Source of the DNA: Microvirga sp. VF16
GTDB taxonomy: Bacteria > Pseudomonadota > Alphaproteobacteria > Rhizobiales > Beijerinckiaceae
Length of the DNA: 64,000 nt
Assembly (NCBI RefSeq): GCF_016864375.1
Contig: NZ_CP069354.1
Span: 5,105,501-5,169,500 of the forward strand
Reading direction: 5' to 3'
In this document: piece after piece, positions 18,020 to 25,948 of the stretch
Layout: each line of letters begins with the position of its first letter
Numbering within the stretch: the first letter of the stretch is position 1
Notes under the pieces: generated by a model
What the model was told of the DNA's origin: nothing
What the model saw: the letters and a program-made list of their open reading frames with translations, nothing else
Databases searched by the model: none
Position numbers and translations under genes: made by a program

Positions 18020-18047
18020 AAGGGCGCCATCGCGTGATGGCGCCCTT
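18020..18047 (-). terminator. Terminator hairpin after livK2
   Basis: AAGGGCGCCATC pairs perfectly with GATGGCGCCCTT (12 bp, GCGT loop). It lies 16 bases after the stop of the second LivK-like gene and marks the end of the LigB operon. Only a short T-rich stretch follows. Confidence 0.75.
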
Positions 18048-18062
18048 GGAATAGTCAGTGAC

Positions 18063-19238
18063 TTAGTTTGACTTGGCGGCTTTCACCGGATCCTTGACGT
18101 TCGGGATGGTGGCGAATTCCACGTTGTAGAGCTCGCCGTCCTTGCGCTCGACCTTGCGCACATAGATGTTCTGGATGATGTCGCGGGTCTGCGGGTCGAT
18201 GGAGACTGGACCGCGCGGACTGGCCCAGCTCATGCCTTTCATCGCGTCGACCAGCGCCTGACCGCCAGCGCCGTTGGTCTTCTTCAGGCCCTCGTAGATC
18301 AGGTGCATGCCATCATAGCCGCCGACCGCCATGAAGTTGGGGCGCATGCCGTTGTTCGCCTTCTTGAAGGCTTCGACGAATGCCTTGTTCTCGGGGCTGT
18401 CGTGAGAGGCCGAGTAGTGGTGCGCGGTCACGGCGCCAAGGGCCACATCGCCAATATTGTTGAGCAAATCGTCATCCGTGACGCTGCCCTCCGCGAGGAA
18501 CCGGATACCGCTCTTGTCGAGACCGCGCTCCACGAACTGCTTCATGAACTGTGCGCCGACGCCTGAGGGCACGAACGCCAGCAAGGCGTCCGGTTTGGCA
18601 TCGGCCACCTTCTGCAGGAAGGGCGAGAAGTCCGGATTGGCAAGCGGCACCCGCAGGTTCTCCACCTGTCCGCCAGCCTTGGTAAAGGTCTCGGTGAAGG
18701 CCTTCTCGACATCGATGCCCGGAGCGTAATCCGACACGATGGTGACGACGCGCTTGAGCCCCTCCTTCGCGGCCCATTCGGCGAGAGGCACCGTGACCTG
18801 GGCCGCCGTGAAGCTCGACCGCACGATATAGGGCGACTGCTCGGGAATGATCGACGTGGCAGCCGCCATGACCACTTCCGGCACTTTCGCTTGCGTGGCC
18901 AGAGGCGCCGTCGCCAGGGCGAGCGGAGTCAAGCCGAAGCCTGCCAGCACGGAGACCTTCTCCTGAACGATCAGCTCCTGCGCCAGACGCTTGGTGACAT
19001 CGGCCGTGCCGGTGTCGTCCTTGACGATGAGCTGGATCTTCTTGCCGGCGACCGTATCGCCCTTCTGCTGCATGTAGAGTTTGGCCGCGGCCTCGATCTG
19101 GCGTCCCGTGGAGGCGAAGGGGCCGGTCATCGGCAGGATCAGGCCGATCTTCACCGCTTCCTGGGCCGATGCCGCCCCGGTCAGGGCCAGCAGGGCCGCC
19201 GCCGCACTGGCGGCGCTTATGAAAGTCCGTCGTAACAT
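18063..19238 (-). CDS. Liv-type ABC transporter periplasmic binding protein (copy 2)
   Basis: A 391-residue paralog of the protein at 13875-15038, with a signal peptide (residues 1-25) and the same mature start VKIGLILPMTGPFASTG. The last 115 residues differ from copy 1 by one residue, while segments such as TSIIPEQSPYIVRSSFTAAQV are clearly different. It has no permease of its own; it probably delivers a second ligand to LivHMGF. It is the last gene of the operon that starts with the hydrolase-LigA fusion, so its ligand may be a substrate of that pathway. Confidence 0.92.
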   Translation of the reverse strand: MLRRTFISAASAAAALLALTGAASAQEAVKIGLILPMTGPFASTGRQIEAAAKLYMQQKGDTVAGKKIQLIVKDDTGTADVTKRLAQELIVQEKVSVLAGFGLTPLALATAPLATQAKVPEVVMAAATSIIPEQSPYIVRSSFTAAQVTVPLAEWAAKEGLKRVVTIVSDYAPGIDVEKAFTETFTKAGGQVENLRVPLANPDFSPFLQKVADAKPDALLAFVPSGVGAQFMKQFVERGLDKSGIRFLAEGSVTDDDLLNNIGDVALGAVTAHHYSASHDSPENKAFVEAFKKANNGMRPNFMAVGGYDGMHLIYEGLKKTNGAGGQALVDAMKGMSWASPRGPVSIDPQTRDIIQNIYVRKVERKDGELYNVEFATIPNVKDPVKAAKSN

Positions 19239-19262
19239 TTGCCACTCCTCCCGTTTGAACCT

Positions 19263-19311
19263 CCCCGGCGCTCCTGTCAGGCACTTGGCGGCCTCTTGGC
19301 AGGAGCCGGGG
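19263..19311 (-). terminator. Imperfect hairpin between Bug gene and livK2
   Basis: CCCCGGCGCTCCTG and CAGGAGCCGGGG pair with a small bulge across a 23-base loop, located between the Bug gene stop and the livK2 start. A possible partial terminator or processing site. Confidence 0.45.
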
Positions 19312-19339
19312 AAGGAATGTCAGTTGGGTCTTTCGCCCG

Positions 19340-20356
19340 CTATTCGGGCTTGATCCCGGTACGCTTCACGAGGTCGCCCCACCGCACCATCTCCTTGTCG
19401 ATGTGATCGCGAAATTCGGCAGGCGTGTTGGTCCAGACCTCAGCTCCCTCCAGCGACAGGCGCTCGGCGATCTCAGGTGCGGCCATCGCCGTTCTGATCT
19501 CGGTGTTGAGCCGATCCACGACGGCTTTCGGCGTGCCGGTCGGAACCAGGATGCCATACCATTGAGACGCCTCGAATCCGGAGAACCCGGATTCCGCCAC
19601 GGTCGGCACCATGGGAGCACTCTTGAGGCGTGACGATCCGGAGACGGCGAGAGCCCGCATCGTACCGGCTTCCACATGCTGAAGCAGGTTGGGCGCGCCC
19701 GTGAAGATGAGCTGCACACGCCCTCCGAGCAGATCCGTCACGGCCGGCGCCGTGCCTCGGTAAGGAACGTGAGTCATCGTGATTCCGGCACGGTCGGCGA
19801 GGGCCACCATGGCGATATGTGCCGCACTTCCGATGCCGCCGGAGGCATAGTTCAGCTTACCCGGATTCTGCTTGGCATAGGCGATCAGTTCCTGAAGCGT
19901 CTTGGCCGGAACATCCGGGTGGACGACGAGCATGTTGTGCACGTTGGCGATGCCGCTGACCGGCTCGAAGCTTTTCACCGGATCGTAAGGCAGCTTCGGA
20001 TAAAGCGCCGGGTTCACGGCGAACGTGCCGATATGGCCCATCACCAGGGTATGACCATCCGCGGCGGCACGGGCAACGGAACCAACCCCGACAGAGCCGC
20101 CCGCACCGGGGCGGGATTCGACGATCACCGGATATTTGAGGGCACCCTCAAGCCTTTGCCCGAGAAGCCGCGCGAGAATATCTGTCGACCCGCCAGGTGT
20201 GAAAGGCACGACCAGAAGGATGTTTTGGCTTGGATACGTCTGGGCCGCAGCGCGCACTGAATAGGCGGCGGTCATGCCCAAGGCTGCTGCTCCCATCAGG
20301 ATCTGGCGGCGAGTGACGGTGGAGTGAGTTGCCCCCCAGGGTGAATTGCCATTCAT
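19340..20356 (-). CDS. Bug family periplasmic binding protein (TctC-like), no. 1
   Basis: A 338-residue Bug (tripartite tricarboxylate transporter receptor) protein. From ATG 20356 (AGAGGAAA upstream) the N-terminus has VTRRQILMGAAALGM, a possible Tat signal, and the mature part begins YPSQNILLVVPFTPGGSTD, the family's first strand with the carboxylate-binding loop. No TctAB genes are adjacent. It sits in the LigB operon, so it probably binds an aromatic or pathway-related carboxylate, as a transporter part or a sensor. Confidence 0.9.
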   Translation of the reverse strand: MNGNSPWGATHSTVTRRQILMGAAALGMTAAYSVRAAAQTYPSQNILLVVPFTPGGSTDILARLLGQRLEGALKYPVIVESRPGAGGSVGVGSVARAAADGHTLVMGHIGTFAVNPALYPKLPYDPVKSFEPVSGIANVHNMLVVHPDVPAKTLQELIAYAKQNPGKLNYASGGIGSAAHIAMVALADRAGITMTHVPYRGTAPAVTDLLGGRVQLIFTGAPNLLQHVEAGTMRALAVSGSSRLKSAPMVPTVAESGFSGFEASQWYGILVPTGTPKAVVDRLNTEIRTAMAAPEIAERLSLEGAEVWTNTPAEFRDHIDKEMVRWGDLVKRTGIKPE

Positions 20357-20393
20357 ATACAGTTTCCTCTGGCTTCTTATTTTGATGTGGTCT

Positions 20394-20750
20394 TTATCGA
20401 TGTGCAGATGTCGGCAGCATGGTTTCTTCTGTCCTCTCACGCGTCATGGGATCGATCCGATGTGCCTGGAATCGTGACGCCAAGGCTGTGATCTCGATCG
20501 ACTCGACGAGGCCCGCAAGCGCGAACGGATCTGTCTCCGCAAAGGCTTGAGCGGCCTCGCGGGACGGCGCCTCCAGCACGCCGAAATTGCCGATCGGCGT
20601 CTCGCCGTCGTCCTCTGTCAGGGCGCTTCCGATCAACACCTTGGCAAGCCCGCCTCCACCCGTGGCAACGTGCTGGCGATGCGCGTCCCGATGCTGCTCC
20701 CGCAGGCCTGTCGCATCGCTCCGATGGCGGCAGATCATGAGCCAGTACAT
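20394..20750 (-). CDS. YciI-like ferredoxin-fold protein
   Basis: A 118-residue protein of the YciI-like dimeric alpha/beta barrel type: MYWLMICRHRSDATGLREQHRDAHRQH at the start and GNFGVLEAPSREAAQAFAETDPFALAGL in the second half, including the conserved DPF. Members are found in aromatic pathways but most have no assigned reaction. It starts five bases after the LigB stop. A possible role is isomerisation or lactone handling of a ring-cleavage product. GTG at 20780, inside ligB, is an alternative start. Confidence 0.75.
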   Translation of the reverse strand: MYWLMICRHRSDATGLREQHRDAHRQHVATGGGGLAKVLIGSALTEDDGETPIGNFGVLEAPSREAAQAFAETDPFALAGLVESIEITALASRFQAHRIDPMTRERTEETMLPTSAHR

Positions 20751-20754
20751 GGCG

Positions 20755-21621
20755 TCACGCGGCTTGAGCCGGGGCAGCACTCGCCCGGTTTTCCATGACG
20801 ATCATGCCGGCTCCGGTCATGGACGCCGGCACGAAGTAGTGCTTGTGCCGGACCACCACGTCGTGATCCATGGCGCCGCGCATGACGAGCCACATCATGA
20901 GTTCCGCCCCCTCGCTGCCGAACATCTCGACATACTGCTCGCGCGACATGTTCGCGAGCTTGTCGGGATCATTGGCGATATCGCTCAGGAAGGCTTGGTC
21001 GGCTTCGGGATTGACGAAGCCGGCGCGGGCGCCCTGGAGCTGGTGGGAGAGCCCGCCGGTTCCGAGAATGACGAAGCGCTCGTCACTGTCGTAGCTCTCG
21101 ATGGCCTGGCGCAGAACGCGGCCCATCTCGTAGCAGCGGCTTGGAAGCGGGATCGGATACTGGATGACATTGACGAAGATCGGGACGACCCTCACCGGCC
21201 ATTCCTCGGGCTTGCCCCAGAACAGCTCCATCGGCACCTGCAGCCCATGATCGACCTCGATCTCCTGGCAGATCATCGGGTCGAAGCGGTTCTCGACGAG
21301 TGTGTCGATGAAGTGCCACGAGAAATCGACGGCCCCCTTGAAGGGAGCGATGGCGCGCGGTCCCCACCCCTCGTCAACCGGGCGATATTCCTCCGCGCAA
21401 CCCACGGCGAAGGTCGGCACCTTGTCGAGGAAGAAGGTGTTGCCGTGATCATTGAAGATCACGACGGCCACGTCGGGCTTGTTCTCTCTCACCCATTTCT
21501 GACCGGGGATGTAGCCGTCGAAGAATGGTTTCCAGTCCGGCGTATCCCGCAACCCCTTGTCGAGTGCCGCACCGATCGAGGGAACATGAGACGTTCCGAG
21601 TCCTCCGATGAGCCTTGCCAT
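20755..21621 (-). CDS. ligB: Type II extradiol dioxygenase, LigB-like beta subunit
   Basis: A 288-residue catalytic subunit of the protocatechuate 4,5-dioxygenase family. H12 (GTSHVP) and H59 (FNDHGN) match the Fe(II)-binding histidines of the LigB fold; the mid-protein HGLQVPMELFWG is also typical. Length fits LigB (about 300). It starts three bases after the LigA-containing gene, as expected for an alpha-beta pair. Protocatechuate, gallate or 3-O-methylgallate are all possible substrates; no LigC gene is seen, which favours gallate or 3-O-methylgallate. Confidence 0.88.
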   Translation of the reverse strand: MARLIGGLGTSHVPSIGAALDKGLRDTPDWKPFFDGYIPGQKWVRENKPDVAVVIFNDHGNTFFLDKVPTFAVGCAEEYRPVDEGWGPRAIAPFKGAVDFSWHFIDTLVENRFDPMICQEIEVDHGLQVPMELFWGKPEEWPVRVVPIFVNVIQYPIPLPSRCYEMGRVLRQAIESYDSDERFVILGTGGLSHQLQGARAGFVNPEADQAFLSDIANDPDKLANMSREQYVEMFGSEGAELMMWLVMRGAMDHDVVVRHKHYFVPASMTGAGMIVMENRASAAPAQAA

Positions 21622-21623
21622 TC

Positions 21624-22718
21624 TTATTTCTTCCCTAAACGATCCCGCAGGAAATCCGCGTGCTCCATTCCCGCCTGGTGCGCGCCGATCTCCGTGATGC
21701 GCACGGGATCGACAGCCGAGATCTTGAGAATGAAGAACAGGTTTCCACCCAGCCGCACCATCTCGCGCCAGTTGCGGGTCATCACCGCGTCCTTCTCCTC
21801 GGACGTCAGACCGAAGCGGTCGAGATAGGCACTCTCGTTCTCCCGGAACGCTTCCCGATTGGCGGGATTGCTGAGCCCCATCGCCATCTTGTTGATGCGG
21901 TATCCGCGAAGTGACCGCTTGCGGTCGAACAGCGGTGTGTCCGGGATACGATCCCCGTTCTCAGCCATCGGTTTCGCCTCCCTACCCGCGGCGCGGTTGG
22001 CGCTCGCATTCTCATTCGTGAATCCAAGGAAGCGAAGCAGCGCCTCGGACACCTGATCGGGTTGCTCCAGCAGAGACATGTGGCCACTATCCTCGATCAC
22101 GACGAGTTCGGCACCTGGGATCAGGGACGCCATCTCCTCATGCTGAGCCAGCGGACTCCAACGATCCTGACGGCCGACCATCACCAGGGTCGGACAGGCG
22201 ATGCTCGGAAGATGCGGCCGCACATTCGGCCGATTGAGAAGTGCCTGGATCTGGCGGTCATGCTGCTCGGGCGTGGCGCGCATGACCATCGCCTTGAGCG
22301 GGGCAAGGAGGGTTCGATCCCCAATCCTGTCCTCGTGAACCATCGGCGGCAGCCATCTGTCGGCCAGGGCTCCCATACCCTCGGCAAAAGCCAGATCGAT
22401 CATGGCCTGGCGCTTCGCCTCCTCCCCCTCCCGCCGAGCATCGACGCCCGTGTCGATCAGGGCAAGCTTCTCGATGCGCTCGGGAGCCAGGCGGACCATC
22501 TCCATGGCCACGCGGGCCCCCATGGAATGCCCGATTGCGATCAGAGGCCCATCAGCAAGTGCCAGCGCGGAACGGGCCATGGCCTCGATGGAATCGAGCT
22601 GAGAGAAATCCGCGATGCGGATGTCGGCATGGGGCTCGAGTGCTGCCCTCTGCGCCTCCCAGATGCTGGCGTCGCAGAGGAGCCCCGGCAACAACACGAC
22701 GGTCGGCCTTTCGCTCAT
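21624..22718 (-). CDS. Alpha/beta hydrolase fused to LigA (4,5-dioxygenase alpha subunit)
   Basis: A 364-residue two-domain protein. Residues 1-235 are an alpha/beta hydrolase: VVLLPGLLCDASIW, nucleophile elbow IGHSMGAR, acid loop VGRQDRW, and a histidine in EDSGHMSLLEQPD. Residues 251-364 are a complete LigA (PLFDRKRSLRGYRINKMAMG ... NWREMVRLGGNLFFILK). An internal ATG at 21968, preceded by AGGGAGG eight bases upstream, would make LigA alone (114 residues). ATG 22718 was chosen as start; an ATG at 22814 would lie inside the LysR-type operator. First gene of its operon, followed by ligB. The hydrolase substrate is unknown; an aromatic ester or ring-cleavage product fits. Confidence 0.85.
   Translation of the reverse strand: MSERPTVVLLPGLLCDASIWEAQRAALEPHADIRIADFSQLDSIEAMARSALALADGPLIAIGHSMGARVAMEMVRLAPERIEKLALIDTGVDARREGEEAKRQAMIDLAFAEGMGALADRWLPPMVHEDRIGDRTLLAPLKAMVMRATPEQHDRQIQALLNRPNVRPHLPSIACPTLVMVGRQDRWSPLAQHEEMASLIPGAELVVIEDSGHMSLLEQPDQVSEALLRFLGFTNENASANRAAGREAKPMAENGDRIPDTPLFDRKRSLRGYRINKMAMGLSNPANREAFRENESAYLDRFGLTSEEKDAVMTRNWREMVRLGGNLFFILKISAVDPVRITEIGAHQAGMEHADFLRDRLGKK
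21966..21983 (-). promoter_or_regulatory. Internal ribosome binding site and start for LigA domain
   Basis: On the minus strand AGGGAGG (21977-21983) lies eight bases before an in-frame ATG (21966-21968) at the domain junction. A TAG triplet in the +1 frame overlaps the ribosome site, as if a separate hydrolase gene once ended here. LigA may be made both fused and free. Confidence 0.6.
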
Positions 22719-22769
22719 GTGTCCCCGTACGTTTTCTCCCTGGAGGCGAGCATGGGCCAGGGGCCAAAG

Positions 22770-22815
22770 ATGAAGCAAATGGTTTGTTTTGAAGGATTGA
22801 TGAAATTCCTTCATG
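22770..22815 (-). promoter_or_regulatory. LysR-type operator, copy A (hydrolase-ligA-ligB operon)
   Basis: One of three copies of a 45-46 bp element. Read towards the target gene it has ATGAAGGAATTTCAT (an ATGAA-N5-TTCAT palindrome, a T-N11-A LysR box), then the conserved CAAACCATTTGCTTCAT. It lies 52 bases upstream of the fusion gene start. Copy B at 24800-24845 shares its first 21 plus-strand bases exactly. Confidence 0.75.
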
Positions 22816-22824
22816 AACTAGCGG

Positions 22825-23808
22825 CTATTGCTTGGGGATACCGGCCTTCTCGATCACGGCCCGCCATTTCTCGATGTCCGAGCGAAGACGCTCGCTCAGT
22901 TCGGCGGGAGTCTCGCTTCGCGCCTCGATACCGAGATCGAGGAGGCGAGCCTTCACGTCTTCCGCCTTCAGAATGTCCTGCAGGGCCTTGTTGAGAGTAT
23001 CGATGACGGACTGGGGCGTTCCCTTGGGAGCGAACAGGGCGTTCCACGACGTCACGTCGAAGCCCTCGATCCCAGCCTCCCGCACGGTCGGAACATCGGG
23101 CATAGCAGCGGAGCGGCGCGGTCCAGACGAGGCAATGGCTCTGACCTGTTTGCCCTCAAGTCCGGATTTCACCGCCGCCTGTGTGTCGATGAGCATATGC
23201 GTGTCGTCTCTGAGCAGTGACACCAGCGCATCGGGCGTGCTGCGGAACGGCACGTGAACCATGTCGACCTTGGCCTCCGATCGGAACAGGACCGAGGAGA
23301 GATGCTGGCTACTGCCAACGGCAACCGTGGCAACGTTCAGCGTTCCGGGCTTGTCCTTGGCCTGCTGAAGGAGGTCCTTGAGGCTCTTGAAGTTCGAATT
23401 CGCGTTGACCACGAAGAGGAAGTCGAATGTCCCAAGAGTCGAAATCGGAACGAAGTCGGTCTGCGGATTGAAGGGCAAGTTGGCGAAGAGCGGCACGCTG
23501 ATCGCGGTGCCGTTCGTGAGCATGGTCAGGGTGTATCCATCGGGAGCGCCCGAGAGCGCGGCACGGGCCGCCGTGATGCCGCCGGCTCCCGGCATGTTCT
23601 CGACGATGAAGCGCTGCCCGAGCTTTTCGCTCAGCTTCTCCGACACGATGCGGATCGTGATGTCGGCCACGCCGCCGGCCCCGAAGGGAACCACCACTTT
23701 CACAGGGCGGGTGGGATAGGCCGATTGCGCCTGCACAGGAGCGGATGTTCCGAGGCCCGCCGCCATGGCGAGAGCCAACAGAGATCGTCTCGTGACCGTT
23801 CCGAACAT
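22825..23808 (-). CDS. Bug family periplasmic binding protein (TctC-like), no. 2
   Basis: A 327-residue Bug protein. From ATG 23808 (AGGGAGA upstream) it has VTRRSLLALAMAAGLGTSAPVQAQ as signal peptide and YPTRPVKVVVPFGAGGVADI as the mature start. MPGAGGITAARAALSGAPDGYTL is the second family signature. It follows the LigI gene by 52 bases, in the same LysR-type regulated unit, and has no TctAB neighbours. It may bind PDC or an aromatic acid (inference). Confidence 0.9.
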   Translation of the reverse strand: MFGTVTRRSLLALAMAAGLGTSAPVQAQSAYPTRPVKVVVPFGAGGVADITIRIVSEKLSEKLGQRFIVENMPGAGGITAARAALSGAPDGYTLTMLTNGTAISVPLFANLPFNPQTDFVPISTLGTFDFLFVVNANSNFKSLKDLLQQAKDKPGTLNVATVAVGSSQHLSSVLFRSEAKVDMVHVPFRSTPDALVSLLRDDTHMLIDTQAAVKSGLEGKQVRAIASSGPRRSAAMPDVPTVREAGIEGFDVTSWNALFAPKGTPQSVIDTLNKALQDILKAEDVKARLLDLGIEARSETPAELSERLRSDIEKWRAVIEKAGIPKQ

Positions 23809-23860
23809 GATGTGTTTCTCCCTGATCTTTGGATGTGTTGCGTCGGTGTATCGGCGGTTT

Positions 23861-24739
23861 TCAATCCGCAAAGCGGAACAGGCGCGCTGGGTTTTCGACG
23901 AGAAGTTTGTGCTGAACGGCCGGATCCGGCGCGTAGAGCGGGATGAGATCGACCAAGTCGCCGTCATCGGGCATGACCGGCACGTTCGGGTGCGGCCAGT
24001 CCGTTCCCCAGAGGACGCGATCCGGCGCCGCATCGATCAGCGCCTTGCCGAAGGGAGCAACATCGTGGAAGGGCGGCCCAGCGCGTGAGATACGCTCGGG
24101 GCACGTGACCTTGACCCAGCACTTCTCGTCGCTCTGCACCAGATCCAGCAGCGCCACGAAGGCAGGCTGATCGAGGCCGAGACTCGCATCGACGACGCCC
24201 ATGTGGTCGAGCACGTAAGGAACGGGCAATGCCGTCAGTCTGGACCTGAAGTCAGGGAGCAAGGTTGCAGGAAGATAGAGATCAACATGCCAGTCGAGAG
24301 CGGCGATGCGTTCCACGATCCTGTCGAAGGAAGACATGTCGGGCATCCTGCCGAGACGCGGCAGGAAGGTGAAGCGGCATCCGGTGATGCCCGCGTCGGC
24401 AAGGCGCCGGAGATCCCGGTCGCTGAATGTCTCGTCCACGTTCGCGACGCCCTTATAACGCCCGTTGCTCTGGGCGATCGCATCGGTCACCACGCGGTTG
24501 TCGCGTCCGTGGGGCGTCGCGTTGACGATGACAGCCCGCTCGACACCGAGACGATCATGCAGCGCGCGGAACATCTCCAGCGGCGCATCCGGCGGCGTGT
24601 AGGGCCGCTCCGGCACATAGGGATAGCGATCGTTCGGCCCGAAGATGTGACAATGCGTGTCACACGTCTTCGGCGGCAGCTTGAAGGACGGGACGTGCGG
24701 ATTGGGATGCGGAGGCGGGATCATCGGCGCTGACGTCAT
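23861..24739 (-). CDS. ligI: 2-pyrone-4,6-dicarboxylate lactonase LigI
   Basis: A 292-residue amidohydrolase-fold enzyme that hydrolyses 2-pyrone-4,6-dicarboxylate (PDC) to 4-oxalomesaconate. CDTHCHIFGPNDRYPYVPERPYTPPDAPLEMF is the LigI/barbiturase-like N-terminus with the HxH motif; HMGVVDASLG and LWGTDWPHPN (the conserved Asp-x-x-His region) follow. ATG 24739 was chosen; earlier frames lie in the operator. It shares a divergent promoter region with the LysR gene and carries LysR-type element B. Its presence means the pathway passes through PDC. Confidence 0.87.
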   Translation of the reverse strand: MTSAPMIPPPHPNPHVPSFKLPPKTCDTHCHIFGPNDRYPYVPERPYTPPDAPLEMFRALHDRLGVERAVIVNATPHGRDNRVVTDAIAQSNGRYKGVANVDETFSDRDLRRLADAGITGCRFTFLPRLGRMPDMSSFDRIVERIAALDWHVDLYLPATLLPDFRSRLTALPVPYVLDHMGVVDASLGLDQPAFVALLDLVQSDEKCWVKVTCPERISRAGPPFHDVAPFGKALIDAAPDRVLWGTDWPHPNVPVMPDDGDLVDLIPLYAPDPAVQHKLLVENPARLFRFAD

Positions 24740-24799
24740 GCGAATGAGCTGACCTTCATGAAGCGGTTTTGGCGGCCCATGAAATGCTTCAGCGTTAAA

Positions 24800-24845
24800 A
24801 TGAAGCAAATGGTTTGTTTTTGGCGATTAATGAATATACTTCATA
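24800..24845 (-). promoter_or_regulatory. LysR-type operator, copy B (ligI / lysR divergent promoter)
   Basis: The second copy of the element, with ATGAAGTATATTCAT (T-N11-A box) distal and CAAACCATTTGCTTCAT proximal to ligI. It starts 60 bases before the ligI start and 45 before the divergent lysR, so it could activate ligI and repress lysR, the classic LysR arrangement. Confidence 0.78.
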
Positions 24846-24890
24846 TATCCGGACAAATGGAAACTGGCCCTCCCTTGAACGAATGAACTC

Positions 24891-25853
24891 ATGCGCATCG
24901 ACTTTCTCGGTCTCCATGCCTTCGTCGCCATTGCCGAGCGCGGCAGCTTCCAGCACGCAGCGGCGCATCTCAACCTGTCCCAGACGGCTCTCAGCCACCG
25001 GATTCGCAAGCTCGAGGAGGACCTTGGCGTGAAGCTTCTGTCGCGGACCACCCGCGAGGTCTCGCTCACCCAAGCCGGCCTCAATCTTCTGCCCAAGGTG
25101 AAGGAAACCATCGAAAGCCTTGCCGGCTCCCTGGACGAACTCCGCCAGGAGGGGCGCAGCCGCCAGGAAACCCTGTCGATCGGATGCCTTCCCACCATCG
25201 CGTCCGGCCGGCTGCCCACGGCGTTGCGCCATTTCCAGGAGCGGCACCCGGATGTGGTGCTGCGGATCTACGACAACTCGGCGACCGAGATCAGCAACCT
25301 GGTTCAGGACGGCACGATTGCGTTCGGCATCACTCTCGTGGCTGCACACCGGTGGGATTTCGACATCGAGATGCTGATCAAGGACCCGTTCACGCTCGTC
25401 TGTCCCGAGGATCACCCCCTGGCGGTGCAATCGGATGTGAGCTGGTCCGATCTCGCGGAAGAGCCGCTGATCAGGATCAGTCCTCAGACGGGAAACAGAA
25501 TCATCATCGATGACGCGTTGGGCAGCCGCCGGGAGGCCCTGAGCTGGCGCTTCGAGGTCCAGCATATTCAGACGGCGGTCGCTCTCGTCCGAGCGGGGGT
25601 CGCCATAACGGTCATTCCCAGTCTCGCCTTCGACACGGTGGACGAGCGTGGCCTCAAGCTGATCCCCTTGCGCAATCCGAGCGTCACCCGCCAGCTCGGC
25701 ATCATCTCGAAGCGAGGCACACCGCTGTCTCCCCTCGCGGACGAGCTGCGTAAGCATATCGTGCAGACATTTGCCGAACCTAAGCAGAAGCCGTCGGCAG
25801 GACGGACCGCCAAACCACGCAGCAGGATGAAAAAAATTCATCAAAGCCCATAA
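24891..25853 (+). CDS. LysR family regulator of the 4,5-cleavage genes
   Basis: A 320-residue LysR-type regulator. The N-terminal HTH is FVAIAERGSFQHAAAHLNLSQTALSHRIRKLE, followed by GVKLLSRTTREVSLTQAG. The effector domain starts TLSIGCLPTIASGRLPTALR. It diverges from ligI and is followed by the tautomerase operon, with conserved elements in front of each. The probable inducer is a pathway substrate or intermediate such as PDC, gallate or protocatechuate. The C-terminal 20 residues are lysine/arginine-rich and its stop codon lies inside element C. Confidence 0.92.
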   Translation: MRIDFLGLHAFVAIAERGSFQHAAAHLNLSQTALSHRIRKLEEDLGVKLLSRTTREVSLTQAGLNLLPKVKETIESLAGSLDELRQEGRSRQETLSIGCLPTIASGRLPTALRHFQERHPDVVLRIYDNSATEISNLVQDGTIAFGITLVAAHRWDFDIEMLIKDPFTLVCPEDHPLAVQSDVSWSDLAEEPLIRISPQTGNRIIIDDALGSRREALSWRFEVQHIQTAVALVRAGVAITVIPSLAFDTVDERGLKLIPLRNPSVTRQLGIISKRGTPLSPLADELRKHIVQTFAEPKQKPSAGRTAKPRSRMKKIHQSP

Positions 25854-25871
25854 ATAAACCATTTGCTGCAC
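25827..25871 (+). promoter_or_regulatory. LysR-type operator, copy C (tautomerase operon)
   Basis: The third copy, on the plus strand: ATGAAAAAAATTCAT (T-N11-A box), then AAACCATTTGCTGCA. It overlaps the 3' end of the lysR coding sequence and ends 77 bases before the ATG of the tautomerase gene. Orientation and spacing to the gene match copies A and B. Confidence 0.73.
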
Positions 25872-25948
25872 CCAAATGGCTGAGGCACCCTGCCCGCAAG
25901 CATTCACCAGCAGGCGGGAGACGGACCATTCAGCCTCGCATCCCTTGC

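Noticed and set aside
22718-22814. Longer start (ATG at 22814) for the hydrolase-LigA gene
   Set aside because: It would translate through the LysR-type operator and give an unconserved 32-residue extension; ATG 22718 matches the start of the hydrolase fold.
22770-25871. The three repeated elements as a mobile repeat
   Set aside because: All three are at promoters of one pathway in the same orientation to the genes and hold a LysR box; no target duplication or hairpin typical of a mobile repeat is seen.
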